A model generated the notes under the pieces. That model did no database searches. It saw only the letters and a program-made list of their open reading frames with translations, and had not been told where the DNA came from. Source: Cryobacterium sp. SO1 (lineage in GTDB: Bacteria > Actinomycetota > Actinomycetes > Actinomycetales > Microbacteriaceae). Taken from it: a stretch of 64,000 nt of DNA. Shown in pieces: positions 17,756-25,817 of the stretch. A program made the position numbers and the translations under genes. The stretch is taken from assembly GCF_004210215.2 (NCBI RefSeq), contig NZ_CP067394.1:3658001-3722000 (forward strand), read 5' to 3'. Within the stretch, counting starts at the first letter, position 1; each line of letters opens with the position of its first letter.

Positions 17756-18637
17756 ATGTCTCCAGCTGCTCCGCCGCCGCCCCGCGTCTACGGCACCTGG
17801 CCGGGCGGGATGCCGTTCCTGGCGGTCGGCTCCGGCCCACCGCTGGTGTTCCTACCGGGCATCACGCCCAACCATTACCTGCCCACCGGCGCCGACCGGC
17901 GGCGCCAGACCCGGCAGCTGCTGCCGTATGCCGGGTCGCGCCGGGTCTGGTGGGTGAACCGACGCCCTGGCCTCGACCCCGCCGCCACGATGGCCGACAT
18001 CGCCGACGACTACGCCAACGCGATGCTGCGCCGCTTCGACGAGCCCGTCGACGTGATCGGGGAGTCCACCGGCGGCAGCGTGGCGCTGCAGCTGGCCGCG
18101 GACCATCCGGCCGTGGTGAAGCGGCTCGTCATCGTTTCGGCGGCATACCGGCTCGGCGAGGAGGGCCGGGAGACCCAGCTGAACGTCGCCGACGACGTGC
18201 TCGACGGCCGCCCGCGTGCCGCCGGGTCCGAGCTGATGCGGATGACCGGCGCGGGTGCCGGGTCAAAACGCCTGCTGGCGGTGCTGGGCTGGCTGTTCGG
18301 CACCGCCTACTTCGCCCGCGCCACGGCCGATCTGATGACCACCATCCGGGCCGAGGACGGCTTCGACCTGCTCACCCGGCTGGACGACATCGTCGCGCCG
18401 ACCCTGGTGGTCGGCGGCGAGCGGGATGCGTTCTACTCCCCCGAGCTGTTCCGGCAGACCGCGGCGGGCATTCCCCGCGGGCGCCTGGCCCTCTACCCGG
18501 GCAGAGGGCATCTGAGCACCACCGTCGACCCGCGGTTCCTGCCCGATGTGCTCTCCTTCCTCGACCCGCCCGACAGCGCCGGCTCGCCGCCCGGACATCT
18601 CGAGCCGGGCGCCGACCGTGATGACGTCACGCGCTGA
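17756..18637 (+). CDS. alpha/beta-hydrolase
   Basis: A 293-aa alpha/beta-hydrolase fold protein. The nucleophile elbow is GESTGGS with Ser104. An acid residue probably lies in VVGGERDAFY, and the histidine in YPGRGHLST. The N-terminal PPLVFLPGITPNH carries the oxyanion-hole region. GAAGGG lies ahead of the ATG, and a TACTCT promoter-like box about 60 bp upstream. The final codons overlap the next gene by 17 bp, so the two are probably co-transcribed. The substrate is not predictable. Confidence 0.82.
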   Translation: MSPAAPPPPRVYGTWPGGMPFLAVGSGPPLVFLPGITPNHYLPTGADRRRQTRQLLPYAGSRRVWWVNRRPGLDPAATMADIADDYANAMLRRFDEPVDVIGESTGGSVALQLAADHPAVVKRLVIVSAAYRLGEEGRETQLNVADDVLDGRPRAAGSELMRMTGAGAGSKRLLAVLGWLFGTAYFARATADLMTTIRAEDGFDLLTRLDDIVAPTLVVGGERDAFYSPELFRQTAAGIPRGRLALYPGRGHLSTTVDPRFLPDVLSFLDPPDSAGSPPGHLEPGADRDDVTR

Positions 18638-19394
18638 GCAGGCCTCGCCGACCGCAGCACGAGCGGCGGCGGCCTGGCACGGCTCCTGGCATCCGCTCTA
18701 CAGGGTGGGCGGCGTGGCCGCGCTGCTCTACGTGGTGGTGCTGCTCACCGCGGTGGTGCTCGATACTCTGGCGCCACCACCGGTGACGGGCAGCCTGGAC
18801 ACGCTGGTGTTCATCGCCGACCATCGGGTGCTCTACACCGCAGGGCAGATTCTGTGGATCCTGCCCGGCTATTTGGCGGTGCTGGTCTACGTCGCCGTCG
18901 GCATCGCCCTGGCGCCGGTCGGCCGCAGTTGGGCGCTGCTGGCCGGTCTGCTCGGCGCCATGCCCCCTGCGCTCTCGCTGGCGATCCCGGTCTCCACCCG
19001 CGGCTCGCTGATTCTGGTGCCCCTGAGCGACCGGTACGCGAGCGCGCCGGCCGAGGAACAGCCGGGCATCGTGGCCGCCGCCGAGGCCGTGATCGCGGAG
19101 AACACCACGGTGACCTTCACCGGACCGCTCTGGATGATCGGGCTGCTGGTGACCGCGCTGGTGATGACCCGTGGGGTGTTCCCGCGTCCGCTCGGCTGGC
19201 TCGGCGTGGCCGTCGGCGTGCTCGGGCTCGCCGCGGAAGTGCTGCGGTTCGTTCTGCCCGGCCTCTACCTGGCTGCGCTGCTGCAGTGGGTGTGGGTGGT
19301 CTGGACGGGGATCGTGCTGCTCCGGCTCGGCGCCCGCGGCGAGTCCGGTGCCGGAAGCGGGCGTACGGCGGGTGCGTCTGCGTACAGTGGGTGA
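18621..19394 (+). CDS. Multi-pass membrane protein of unknown function (DUF4386-like)
   Basis: A 257-aa protein with about six or seven hydrophobic segments, starting with RVGGVAALLYVVVLLTAVVL after a 35-residue cytoplasmic leader. The layout is loosely reminiscent of DUF4386 proteins, but I do not recognise it securely. The start at 18621 (MTSRAEQ) is preferred over the longer frame because the extra residues are antiparallel shadow of the upstream gene. It overlaps the hydrolase gene by 17 bp. Confidence 0.68.
   Translation: MTSRAEQASPTAARAAAAWHGSWHPLYRVGGVAALLYVVVLLTAVVLDTLAPPPVTGSLDTLVFIADHRVLYTAGQILWILPGYLAVLVYVAVGIALAPVGRSWALLAGLLGAMPPALSLAIPVSTRGSLILVPLSDRYASAPAEEQPGIVAAAEAVIAENTTVTFTGPLWMIGLLVTALVMTRGVFPRPLGWLGVAVGVLGLAAEVLRFVLPGLYLAALLQWVWVVWTGIVLLRLGARGESGAGSGRTAGASAYSG
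19383..19388 (+). promoter_or_regulatory. Probable -10 box of the YhhN-family gene
   Basis: TACAGT lies 31 bp before the GTG at 19420, inside the last codons of the previous gene. A transcript starting about 7 bases downstream would carry the GAGG ribosome site. Confidence 0.45.
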
Positions 19395-19419
19395 CATCCG
19401 ACCCCAACGAGGTGAGCAA

Positions 19420-20175
19420 GTGCGCGAATCCCGCAGTGCAGGTCAGCAGCACGGTGCAGGTCAGCAGCGCAGTGCAGGTCAAGAGCACAGTGCAGGTCAG
19501 CAGCGCAGTGCAGATCAGCAGGCAGCAACCGTCGTGCTGCTCCCGATCATCGTGGTGGGCCTGGTCCACCTGGCCGCCACCTTGTTGTCGCTGCCCGGCG
19601 TCGTGGAGTGGACGAAGGCGTTGCTCCTGCCCGCGTTGGTGATCGGACTGATCTGGGGCGCACCCGAACGTCGCTCGCCCACCGTCGTGCTCGGCGTTCT
19701 CGCCCTGTTGCTGTCTTGGGTGGGCGACGTCACGCTCCGGTGGTTCGTTGTCGGGCTGGTCTTCTTCCTGCTCGCGCACATCGCCTACCTAGTGCTCTTC
19801 ATCACCCGACTCGCCGAGCGACGGGTGCAATGGTGGGCCAGCGCCTACGTGGTCTGGCTCGTCCTGCTGCTCACGATTCTGGGCACCAGTACCGGCGCTC
19901 TGCTGATCCCGGTCATTGCGTACGGTGTCGTGCTCTCTCTGATGGCAGCCTTCGCCTCACGGTGCAACCGCTGGGTCGCCTGGGGCGGGGCGCTCTTTGT
20001 CGCCTCCGACTCCGTCCTGGCCATCAATAAGTTCCTGCCCGAGGCGGGGATCCCCCTGGCGGACCTTGTGATCATGGTCACCTACATCGCGGCCCAGACA
20101 CTCATCGTGTGGGGGTTGCTGGTGCACGAGCGGGCCCGGGTGGTTGCGGCGTCTCCGGCCGCTCGGGCCGGGTGA
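19420..20175 (+). CDS. YhhN/TMEM86-family membrane protein (lysoplasmalogenase-like)
   Basis: A 251-aa protein with about eight membrane helices and the YhhN signature LLLSWVGDVTLRW followed by GLVFFLLAHIAYLVLF and LFVASDSVLAINKF. Animal TMEM86B cleaves the vinyl-ether bond of lysoplasmalogens; bacterial members are largely uncharacterised. GTG 19420 is chosen because GAGG lies 8 bases upstream. Its hydrophilic N-terminus (residues 6-33) is a repeated S/G-A-G-Q-Q-R/H sextet, a product of the DNA repeat at 19436-19521. The stop directly abuts the stop of the convergent nitrite reductase gene. Confidence 0.78.
   Translation: MRESRSAGQQHGAGQQRSAGQEHSAGQQRSADQQAATVVLLPIIVVGLVHLAATLLSLPGVVEWTKALLLPALVIGLIWGAPERRSPTVVLGVLALLLSWVGDVTLRWFVVGLVFFLLAHIAYLVLFITRLAERRVQWWASAYVVWLVLLLTILGTSTGALLIPVIAYGVVLSLMAAFASRCNRWVAWGGALFVASDSVLAINKFLPEAGIPLADLVIMVTYIAAQTLIVWGLLVHERARVVAASPAARAG
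19436..19521. repeat. 18-bp tandem repeat in the YhhN-gene 5' end
   Basis: About five units of GTGCAGGTCAGCAGCRCA, the last degenerate. Each encodes AGQQ(R/H)(S/G). The period is a multiple of three, so the frame is kept whatever the copy number. Confidence 0.85.
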
Positions 20176-22872
20176 TCAGGGCAGCACCTCGAGGATGCCG
20201 CGGGCGCCCTTCTCGGCATCCGACATGACGTGACTCACGAAGGGGTAGTGCCCCGCCTGGCTGAAGGTGAGCTCCACGAAACCGCCCTGCGCGGCGGCGA
20301 GGTCGAGCACCTGGGAACCACCGGTGCCGGTGCTGCCGCCGTCCTTGAGCGAGTAGTCGCCCTCTGTGTAGACGGTGTGGAACTGGCCGCCGACGACGTG
20401 GAAGGCGCTGCCGACGTTCGGGCCGGCAGCCAGCACCCAGACGCGCACGGTCTCGCCGACCCTGGCCGTGAGCGGCCGGGCCGCGTACTGGTTGGCGTAG
20501 CCGTTGAAGACGACGAGGTCGGGGGTCTGCGCCGCCACCTTGACGGCGTCGACCTCGCCGCCCTGGGCGCCGAGGTAGAGCTCGGACTGCACGACGAGGT
20601 ACTCGCGGTCCACCGCGGCCAGGCCCGGCGGGTCGATGATGACGGCGCCGAACATGCCGTTGGCGATGTGCACCGACATGGGCATGGTGGAGCAGTGGTA
20701 GAGCCAGATGCCCGACCGGGTGGCGGTGAACGTGTAGACCAGGCTCTCACCGGGTTGGATGGTGCGCATCACGGCGTCGGGGGCGACATCGCCGGCGTGG
20801 AAGTCGATGGAGTGCCCGACCGTGCCCTTGTTCACCAGGGTGATCTCGAACACGTCGCCCACCGTGCCGCGCAGGGTGGGACCGGGCGCGGAGCCGTTGA
20901 AGGTCCACAGCATCTGGGTCACCCCGGGGGCCACCTCGGTCTCCACATTGCGCACGATCAGGGTGCGCCGGTGCACGGTGGCGGCCGTGGCTGGCGGCAG
21001 AGTGGCGTCCCGCGCCGCAAAGTCGGCGTCGGGTTCGGCCAACGGGTCGAGGTCGTCGGCGGCGGATGCGGCGGTTGCGTCGGAGGCCCCGGTAGCGGCC
21101 TGTTCGTGGCTGGTGTGGCTGCCCTCGGCGGCCATCCCGTCCACCCCGTCCATCGCCGTGTCGCCGATGCCTGCGGCTGCGGCTGCGGCTGCGCCCACCG
21201 ACGCCTCGGCGCCCACGGCCGCGATGCTGATCTCCATGCCCAGCAGCCGATGGCCGGCGATCGAGCACCAGCCGTCCACGCTCGCGCCGATCACGCCCAC
21301 CCGCACGGTCTCGGATGCGCCCGGGTCGAGGGAACCCGACACCAGGCCGGATTCCAGCACCAGGTTGTGCGTCATCTCATCGCTGTTGGTGAGCGTGATC
21401 ACGAGCTCGTCACCGACCGGCACCTCGATGCGGTCGGGCACGAAGCGGGTGTCGACCATATCGACGGCCACCGTGGTGGTGTGCCCGGTCGCCCCGGCGG
21501 CGGCGGAGCCGGCGGCTTGGGTCGACATCGCCCCGAGGCCCACCGAGGCCGGGTCGACCACGATGCCCACGGTCACCGTGAGCAGCAGCACGCTCGCGGC
21601 CGCGAGCATCCGCCCGGTCATGCGTGGCCGCTCGCCCTGCGGGGGTCGTTCGCCCGGCGCCACGCGCACGAGCGGCAGGGAGCGTACCCGACGGTTGACG
21701 CGGAGGGCCCGGGCGAAGAGCACCAGGAAGCCGGCCAGGGTGGCCACGACCAGCATCGACAACACCACCGTGAGGGTGCTCGAGACGGGGAGCAGCGACA
21801 GGGCCAGTCCGCCGTTGACGACCACAACCCTGAACAGGCCGCCGCGGTCGAGTTCGGCGGCGGTGGCCTTGAGGGCGGCCGGGCCGCCGCCGAGCACCAC
21901 GGGCACCAGGTGGCTGAGCGCGCCGAGCAGGATCTGCGCGGCGAATCCGATCGCGAAGTACGGCACCAGGGTCTGGACGCCGGCTGCGGCGGCCGTCCAG
22001 CTCGGGGCGAGCGCCACCTGCAGGCCGAACCCGAGGGTGCAGAGCGCGAACCAGACCTGCGCCGCGCCGAGGCTCCAGGCGGCGAAGGTCACGGCGGGCG
22101 CCCCGCGCAGGTGCCCGACACCCTCCACGAGCACCCGGCCCAGGGCTACCAGGTAGACCAGAACGCCAAGCGCCACCACAAGGCGCAGATCGGCCAGGCA
22201 GCCGAGCGCGACGAGGCCGAGGCCGCCCGCCAGCACCGCCAGGGTGCTGCCGGCCGCCATGGTGGCGCCCTCGATGCGGGTGTGCAGAACGGTGGGCCAG
22301 AGCAGCGCGATGGTGCCGATCACGGCCAGGCCTACCCAGCCGAGCAGGTTGAGGGCCAGGTGGCCGATGAAGAGGCGTTCGTAGTCCTCGCCGCCGCCGT
22401 CGAGCCTGGCCATCAGGATGCCCAGGGTCACGCCGGCGGCGAGCATCACGGCGCTGGCCACGTAGTAGCGCACCAGCGGGGCGAATCGGCCCGACATCGC
22501 ACCCCGGGTCTGCGTGATGATCACCGCGGCGTGGGCCAGGGCGTTCAACCCCACCAGGATGCCGCTGACCAGCACGAGCGGGAACCAGCCGATGACCATG
22601 CCCGTCATGACGGCGACAGCGCCGACGGTGTGTGCGCTCAGCCGCAGGCCAAGGGAGAGTCGGTGGCCGAGGGCCTTCCGGCGCAGCAGGGTGTCGGCGA
22701 AGTGCTGGCTCCAGATCAGGATGGCCGTGCTCACCGCGCCGAGCAGCAGCAGGTGCACCAGGAGCCACCCCGACGACGGCAGCTGGCGGTGCAGCACCGT
22801 GAGGATCACCGCGGCGGCCAGCCAGGCGGGCACCAGGCTGCCCGACACGATGTGCCAGAGCTTGTCTTTCAT
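20176..22872 (-). CDS. nirK: Copper nitrite reductase with N-terminal membrane domain and extra cupredoxin domain
   Basis: An 898-aa three-part protein. Residues 1-430 hold about 10-12 membrane helices resembling heme-copper-oxidase/NnrS-like proteins. Residues 490-610 are a single cupredoxin with a complete type-1 copper set (MTHN, WCSIAGHRLLGM). Residues 640-898 are a two-domain NirK, which reduces nitrite to NO: GHSIDFHAGD, YHCSTMPMSVHIANGM (His-Cys-His-Met plus type-2 His) and a late His in YPFVSHVMSDAEKGARG. ATG 22872 overlaps the previous stop by 4 nt. Nearby NnrS-like, DUF2249 and Rieske genes suggest nitrite/NO respiration or detoxification. A plain multicopper oxidase is less likely given the NirK ligand pattern. 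Confidence 0.88.
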   Translation of the reverse strand: MKDKLWHIVSGSLVPAWLAAAVILTVLHRQLPSSGWLLVHLLLLGAVSTAILIWSQHFADTLLRRKALGHRLSLGLRLSAHTVGAVAVMTGMVIGWFPLVLVSGILVGLNALAHAAVIITQTRGAMSGRFAPLVRYYVASAVMLAAGVTLGILMARLDGGGEDYERLFIGHLALNLLGWVGLAVIGTIALLWPTVLHTRIEGATMAAGSTLAVLAGGLGLVALGCLADLRLVVALGVLVYLVALGRVLVEGVGHLRGAPAVTFAAWSLGAAQVWFALCTLGFGLQVALAPSWTAAAAGVQTLVPYFAIGFAAQILLGALSHLVPVVLGGGPAALKATAAELDRGGLFRVVVVNGGLALSLLPVSSTLTVVLSMLVVATLAGFLVLFARALRVNRRVRSLPLVRVAPGERPPQGERPRMTGRMLAAASVLLLTVTVGIVVDPASVGLGAMSTQAAGSAAAGATGHTTTVAVDMVDTRFVPDRIEVPVGDELVITLTNSDEMTHNLVLESGLVSGSLDPGASETVRVGVIGASVDGWCSIAGHRLLGMEISIAAVGAEASVGAAAAAAAGIGDTAMDGVDGMAAEGSHTSHEQAATGASDATAASAADDLDPLAEPDADFAARDATLPPATAATVHRRTLIVRNVETEVAPGVTQMLWTFNGSAPGPTLRGTVGDVFEITLVNKGTVGHSIDFHAGDVAPDAVMRTIQPGESLVYTFTATRSGIWLYHCSTMPMSVHIANGMFGAVIIDPPGLAAVDREYLVVQSELYLGAQGGEVDAVKVAAQTPDLVVFNGYANQYAARPLTARVGETVRVWVLAAGPNVGSAFHVVGGQFHTVYTEGDYSLKDGGSTGTGGSQVLDLAAAQGGFVELTFSQAGHYPFVSHVMSDAEKGARGILEVLP

Positions 22873-24137
22873 GAGAGCGGCCCCCGCAGCAGAGATGTGG
22901 GCCGCACGGCTGATGGCGGCACGCTGTCCGGCGGGGAGGCAGCGGGCTCGGCGGGCAAGCCCGGCGCCGCAACCTTCCGCGGCAGCACCCGGCTCGGCAG
23001 CGCGCTGCTGCCGCGCAGCACCGACACGACCGCCACACCCACGAACAGCAGCACCGCGACGATGTTGAACATCCCGCCCCACTGCACCAGCACCGGCCAG
23101 CCGTAGGCGTCACCGAGCAGCACCCGGGCCAGCAGCGAGATGTGCAGCAGCGCCGCCGGCAGGTACATGACCGGCCGGTAGGGAAGCGGCCGGCGCAGCA
23201 CGGCGGGCAGGATGGTGGGCGCGTGCGCCATGATCATCGACATCACGAAGCCGAGGAACACGGCGTGCATCATCGCGTCGTAGCCGGGGCCGGAGTAGAC
23301 CGGGCCCTGCAGCAGCCAGATGCCGCCGACCACGACGAGCCAGCCGTAGCCGGCCAACAGGCAGCAGGCCATATAGCGGGGCAGCCCGGTGGAGCGCACC
23401 ATGCGGGTGGCGATGTCGTGCCGGAACAGCCAGGCCACCAGGGCCAGCATCCCCGCACCGAGCAGCGGGTAGCCGGCGACCGGCCAGACCAGGGCCACGA
23501 CCGAGCCGAAGCTGAGGGCCAGGCTGATGCCCAGCATCCACGCCTCGGCCCGACGGTTGACGGTGGGCGAGATGCGGGACAGCTCGAGGCGCTCGCCGGC
23601 GATGGTGAGCACCAGGTACAGGATGAGCAGCGGCGCGAGCTGCGGGATGCCGATGCCGCGCAGCCAGAAGATGGTGGCCATCAGACCGGTGAGGGCGCCG
23701 AGCACCTGCACCGCGGTGGAGACCGAGCCCTGCTTCCGCCAGATCTCGGCGTAGACGGCCAGCAGCATGGTGCTGCCGGCGACCAGGGCCACCTGGCCCA
23801 CGATCACCGGCAGCGGTGAGATGAGCGCGAGACCGCCGGCGCCGAGGAGGCCTGGGGCGAGGTAGGCCCAGCCGCGGCGCACGGCCACGGCCCGCTCGAG
23901 CACGACCACGGTGCCGACGAAACCGAACACCATCAGCGGGCCGTGCACCGCGCTGAGCCGGGTGCTGTCGACGGGGGCCGCCAGGCCAAGAAGCAGCAGG
24001 GCGCCGTCGAGGCCGGCGAGCAGGGCGATACCGCCGCAGAGCAGGAAGACCAGCCGCCCGGTCACTCTGGGCCGCGCCGCCGGGCCGGTGCCGCGCGCGG
24101 CGCTGCCGGTGCGGCGAAGAGGGCTCAGGGTGGTCAT
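22869..24137 (-). CDS. NnrS-like multi-pass membrane protein
   Basis: A 422-aa protein with about twelve hydrophobic helices. YDAMMHAVFLGFVMSMIMAHAPTILPAV is split by conserved histidines, much like the NnrS signature; NnrS is a heme- and copper-containing membrane protein that protects cells during NO stress. An early VHGPLMVFGFVGTV segment is also typical. It overlaps the nitrite reductase gene by 4 nt and lies 39 bp after the DUF2249 gene, so all three are probably one transcript. The NnrS call is by motif and context. Confidence 0.75.
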   Translation of the reverse strand: MTTLSPLRRTGSAARGTGPAARPRVTGRLVFLLCGGIALLAGLDGALLLLGLAAPVDSTRLSAVHGPLMVFGFVGTVVVLERAVAVRRGWAYLAPGLLGAGGLALISPLPVIVGQVALVAGSTMLLAVYAEIWRKQGSVSTAVQVLGALTGLMATIFWLRGIGIPQLAPLLILYLVLTIAGERLELSRISPTVNRRAEAWMLGISLALSFGSVVALVWPVAGYPLLGAGMLALVAWLFRHDIATRMVRSTGLPRYMACCLLAGYGWLVVVGGIWLLQGPVYSGPGYDAMMHAVFLGFVMSMIMAHAPTILPAVLRRPLPYRPVMYLPAALLHISLLARVLLGDAYGWPVLVQWGGMFNIVAVLLFVGVAVVSVLRGSSALPSRVLPRKVAAPGLPAEPAASPPDSVPPSAVRPTSLLRGPLS

Positions 24138-24176
24138 CGGCGGCTGCTGTCAGGTCAAGGTCAGGCTGGCGCCGGG

Positions 24177-24512
24177 TCAGTTGGCGCGGGTGAGGCGGAT
24201 GGTCCAGGTTTCGGGTCCGTTCTCGAGGTAGGAGACGAGGAACTCGCCGGGGCGGCTGCTCTCGAGCTGGCCGAGCAGCGGCAGCGGGTTGTGCGAGGCG
24301 ATCAGGTCGAGGGCGAAGCCGGGCTTGATGGCGCCGAGGGCGCCGAAGATCGTGGCGTGACGGATGGCGTGCGGGATGCTGCGGGAGTCCAGGACGATCT
24401 TCTCTTCGTCTTCGTGACCGCAGGCGCAGGTGTGCGCTTCGGCGGGTGCCGCATGCTCGGCCGGGGCGGCGCCGGGGCGGCTGGATGACAGGACGATCGG
24501 TTCGCTACTCAC
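24177..24512 (-). CDS. DUF2249-family protein
   Basis: A 111-aa protein. Residues 40-110 match DUF2249 (LDSRSIPHAIRHATIFGALG, DLIASHNPLPLLGQL, GEFLVSYLENGPETWTIRL). This small TusA-like fold is often found in denitrification and anaerobic-respiration clusters; its role is unknown. A HTCACGHEDEE stretch near the N-terminus could bind metal. GTG 24512 is chosen because GGAG lies 7 bases upstream. It is the first gene of the leftward nitrite-reductase operon. Confidence 0.8.
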   Translation of the reverse strand: MSSEPIVLSSSRPGAAPAEHAAPAEAHTCACGHEDEEKIVLDSRSIPHAIRHATIFGALGAIKPGFALDLIASHNPLPLLGQLESSRPGEFLVSYLENGPETWTIRLTRAN

Positions 24513-24630
24513 AAGATTTCTCCTTCGCCGGGTCGAATGACCCTGGTGAGTTACTTTAGAGGATGCATATCCTTTTAATCGGGACGTTCGTCCCACGAGC
24601 TGATCCAGCATCGGCAGGAATGAGGAACAG
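24513..24630. promoter_or_regulatory. Divergent promoter region of the nitrite-reductase operon and Rieske gene
   Basis: The A+T-rich centre holds AGGATGCATATCCT at 24560-24573, an inverted repeat with 5-bp arms. Flanking TTACTTTAGAGG resembles, in inverse, the TACTCTAAAATC in front of the ArsR-like regulator at 25773. That shared half-site makes the regulator a candidate binder of both places; this is inference. Confidence 0.5.
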
Positions 24631-24966
24631 GTGGCAACCAGGGTGTGCGCGGAATCGGAGCTCGAGCTCGGCGAAGCGATCAAGGTGATGGTCGACGGCG
24701 TGGCCGTGGCCCTGGTGAAGGACAGCGCCGGCAACTGCTTCGCGCTGGGCGACATGTGCTCGCACGCCGACATCTCGCTCTCGGACGGCTTCGTCGAGGG
24801 CGACGACCTGGAGTGCTGGGCGCACGGCGGCCGGTTCGAGCTGGCCACCGGGCGGGCCCGCACTCTGCCGGCCTCCGAACCCGTCCCCGTCTACCCCCTC
24901 ACCATCATCGACGGCGACGTCTACGTAGACGTCAGCACGCAAGTGGACGTCTCGACGTACGCCTAG
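24631..24966 (+). CDS. Rieske [2Fe-2S] ferredoxin-type protein
   Basis: A 111-aa soluble Rieske protein. Cluster ligands are Cys43-X-His45 (MCSHADISL) and Cys62-X2-His65 (ECWAHGG), followed by the PVPVYPLTIIDGDVYVDV strand pair. It has the size of dioxygenase-type ferredoxins or NirD-like subunits and could deliver electrons within the nitrite/NO module. GAGGA precedes the GTG start by 5 bases. It is divergent from the DUF2249-NnrS-NirK operon and ends at a strong two-way hairpin. Confidence 0.9.
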   Translation: MATRVCAESELELGEAIKVMVDGVAVALVKDSAGNCFALGDMCSHADISLSDGFVEGDDLECWAHGGRFELATGRARTLPASEPVPVYPLTIIDGDVYVDVSTQVDVSTYA

Positions 24967-24969
24967 TGT

Positions 24970-25030
24970 CGCGAACTGTGAGAAAAGCACCCAATCTGGC
25001 CCGATTAAGGTGCTCTTCTCTCAGTTCGCG
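24970..25030. terminator. Bidirectional terminator hairpin (22-nt arms)
   Basis: Arms 24970-24991 and 25009-25030 pair with two mismatches (CGCGAACTGTGAGAAAAGC against its complement in GCTCTTCTCTCAGTTCGCG) around a 17-nt loop. It separates the Rieske gene from the convergent regulator and includes the regulator's stop codon. Confidence 0.75.
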
Positions 25031-25773
25031 AGGGGGGCGGGCAGGTGCACGAGGCAGAGGTGCAGCTGCACGAAGGGCTCGAGTCGGATGCCCTCGCCGT
25101 CGTGACCGAGCGAGCGCGCGAGGCCCTTCATGAGGCCCAGGTGCACCGAGCAGACCACGTCGGGATTGGCCCGGGCCTCGGCCCGGAATGGGCAAGCGGT
25201 GAGGGCGATCGCGGCCTCGTCGGAGCGCAGTTCGGGCTCGAAGCCGATCTCGGTGAGCACCCGCAGCAGCGGGGGCACCAGGGCGACGGCGACGGTAGGC
25301 GCTCCACTAGCCAGGCCTTCGGCGGGGGCTTCGGCGGGGGCTTCGGCGGGGGCGTTGCTGATCGGGGCGGGCGGCGCCACCGCGTCGGCGGCGGCCGCGT
25401 ACTGCGCCGACCAGCGTTCGCCGGCGCGCTCCGAGCGGGCTCGGCCGCCGTCGGGGTCCTCGCCGATCACCGCGGCGAGGGCCTGAGTGAGCTGTTGCTG
25501 GGCCGTTTCGGCGGGCAGCGGCGCCGCTACCGCGCGGAAAAGCACCTGTGGCCGACCGCGTTGCCCGGCCCGGGCGACCTGGCGCTCGATGAGCCCGGCC
25601 GCTTCGAGGTGCTCGAGGTGGAAGCGTGCCGTGGTGACGTGCAGGCCGAGCGCTTCTGCCACGGCGCCCACTCCCAACGGCACGGCGGACTCGGCGAGCA
25701 GGGCCAGCGCGCGGCGGCGGGGTTCACTGGCCAGGGCGGCGTGCCTGGCATCGGTCTGCGTGGTCGGAACCAT
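25021..25773 (-). CDS. ArsR/COG2345-type regulator with conserved cysteines
   Basis: A 250-aa regulator. Residues 8-80 form a winged helix (VAEALGLHVTTARFHLEHLE, then GRPQVLFRA). The C-terminal domain has Cys194 (TACPF), Cys208 (VVCSVHLGL) and Cys240 (HLCLVHL) plus nearby histidines, a layout seen in SufR-like iron-sulfur sensors. It may sense NO or redox state for the neighbouring nitrite-reductase genes. A 12-bp repeat (25316-25355) encodes a P-A-E-A linker at 141-153. The start at 25773 is fixed by a TACTCT box six bases upstream, so the mRNA is predicted leaderless. Confidence 0.8.
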   Translation of the reverse strand: MVPTTQTDARHAALASEPRRRALALLAESAVPLGVGAVAEALGLHVTTARFHLEHLEAAGLIERQVARAGQRGRPQVLFRAVAAPLPAETAQQQLTQALAAVIGEDPDGGRARSERAGERWSAQYAAAADAVAPPAPISNAPAEAPAEAPAEGLASGAPTVAVALVPPLLRVLTEIGFEPELRSDEAAIALTACPFRAEARANPDVVCSVHLGLMKGLARSLGHDGEGIRLEPFVQLHLCLVHLPAPLAN

Positions 25774-25779
25774 GATTTT

Positions 25780-25785
25780 AGAGTA
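25780..25785 (-). promoter_or_regulatory. -10 box of a leaderless promoter (ArsR-like regulator)
   Basis: TACTCT, then AAAATC, then the ATG at 25773. Transcription would begin on the A of the start codon. Confidence 0.65.
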
Positions 25786-25817
25786 GCAGCGTGCGGTTAA
25801 ACCACCGCGGGCGGCGG

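Noticed and set aside
20230..23106. A 958-codon open frame opposite nirK
   Set aside because: It is a reverse-frame shadow of a long high-GC gene, composed of H/G/E-rich sequence without recognisable domains.
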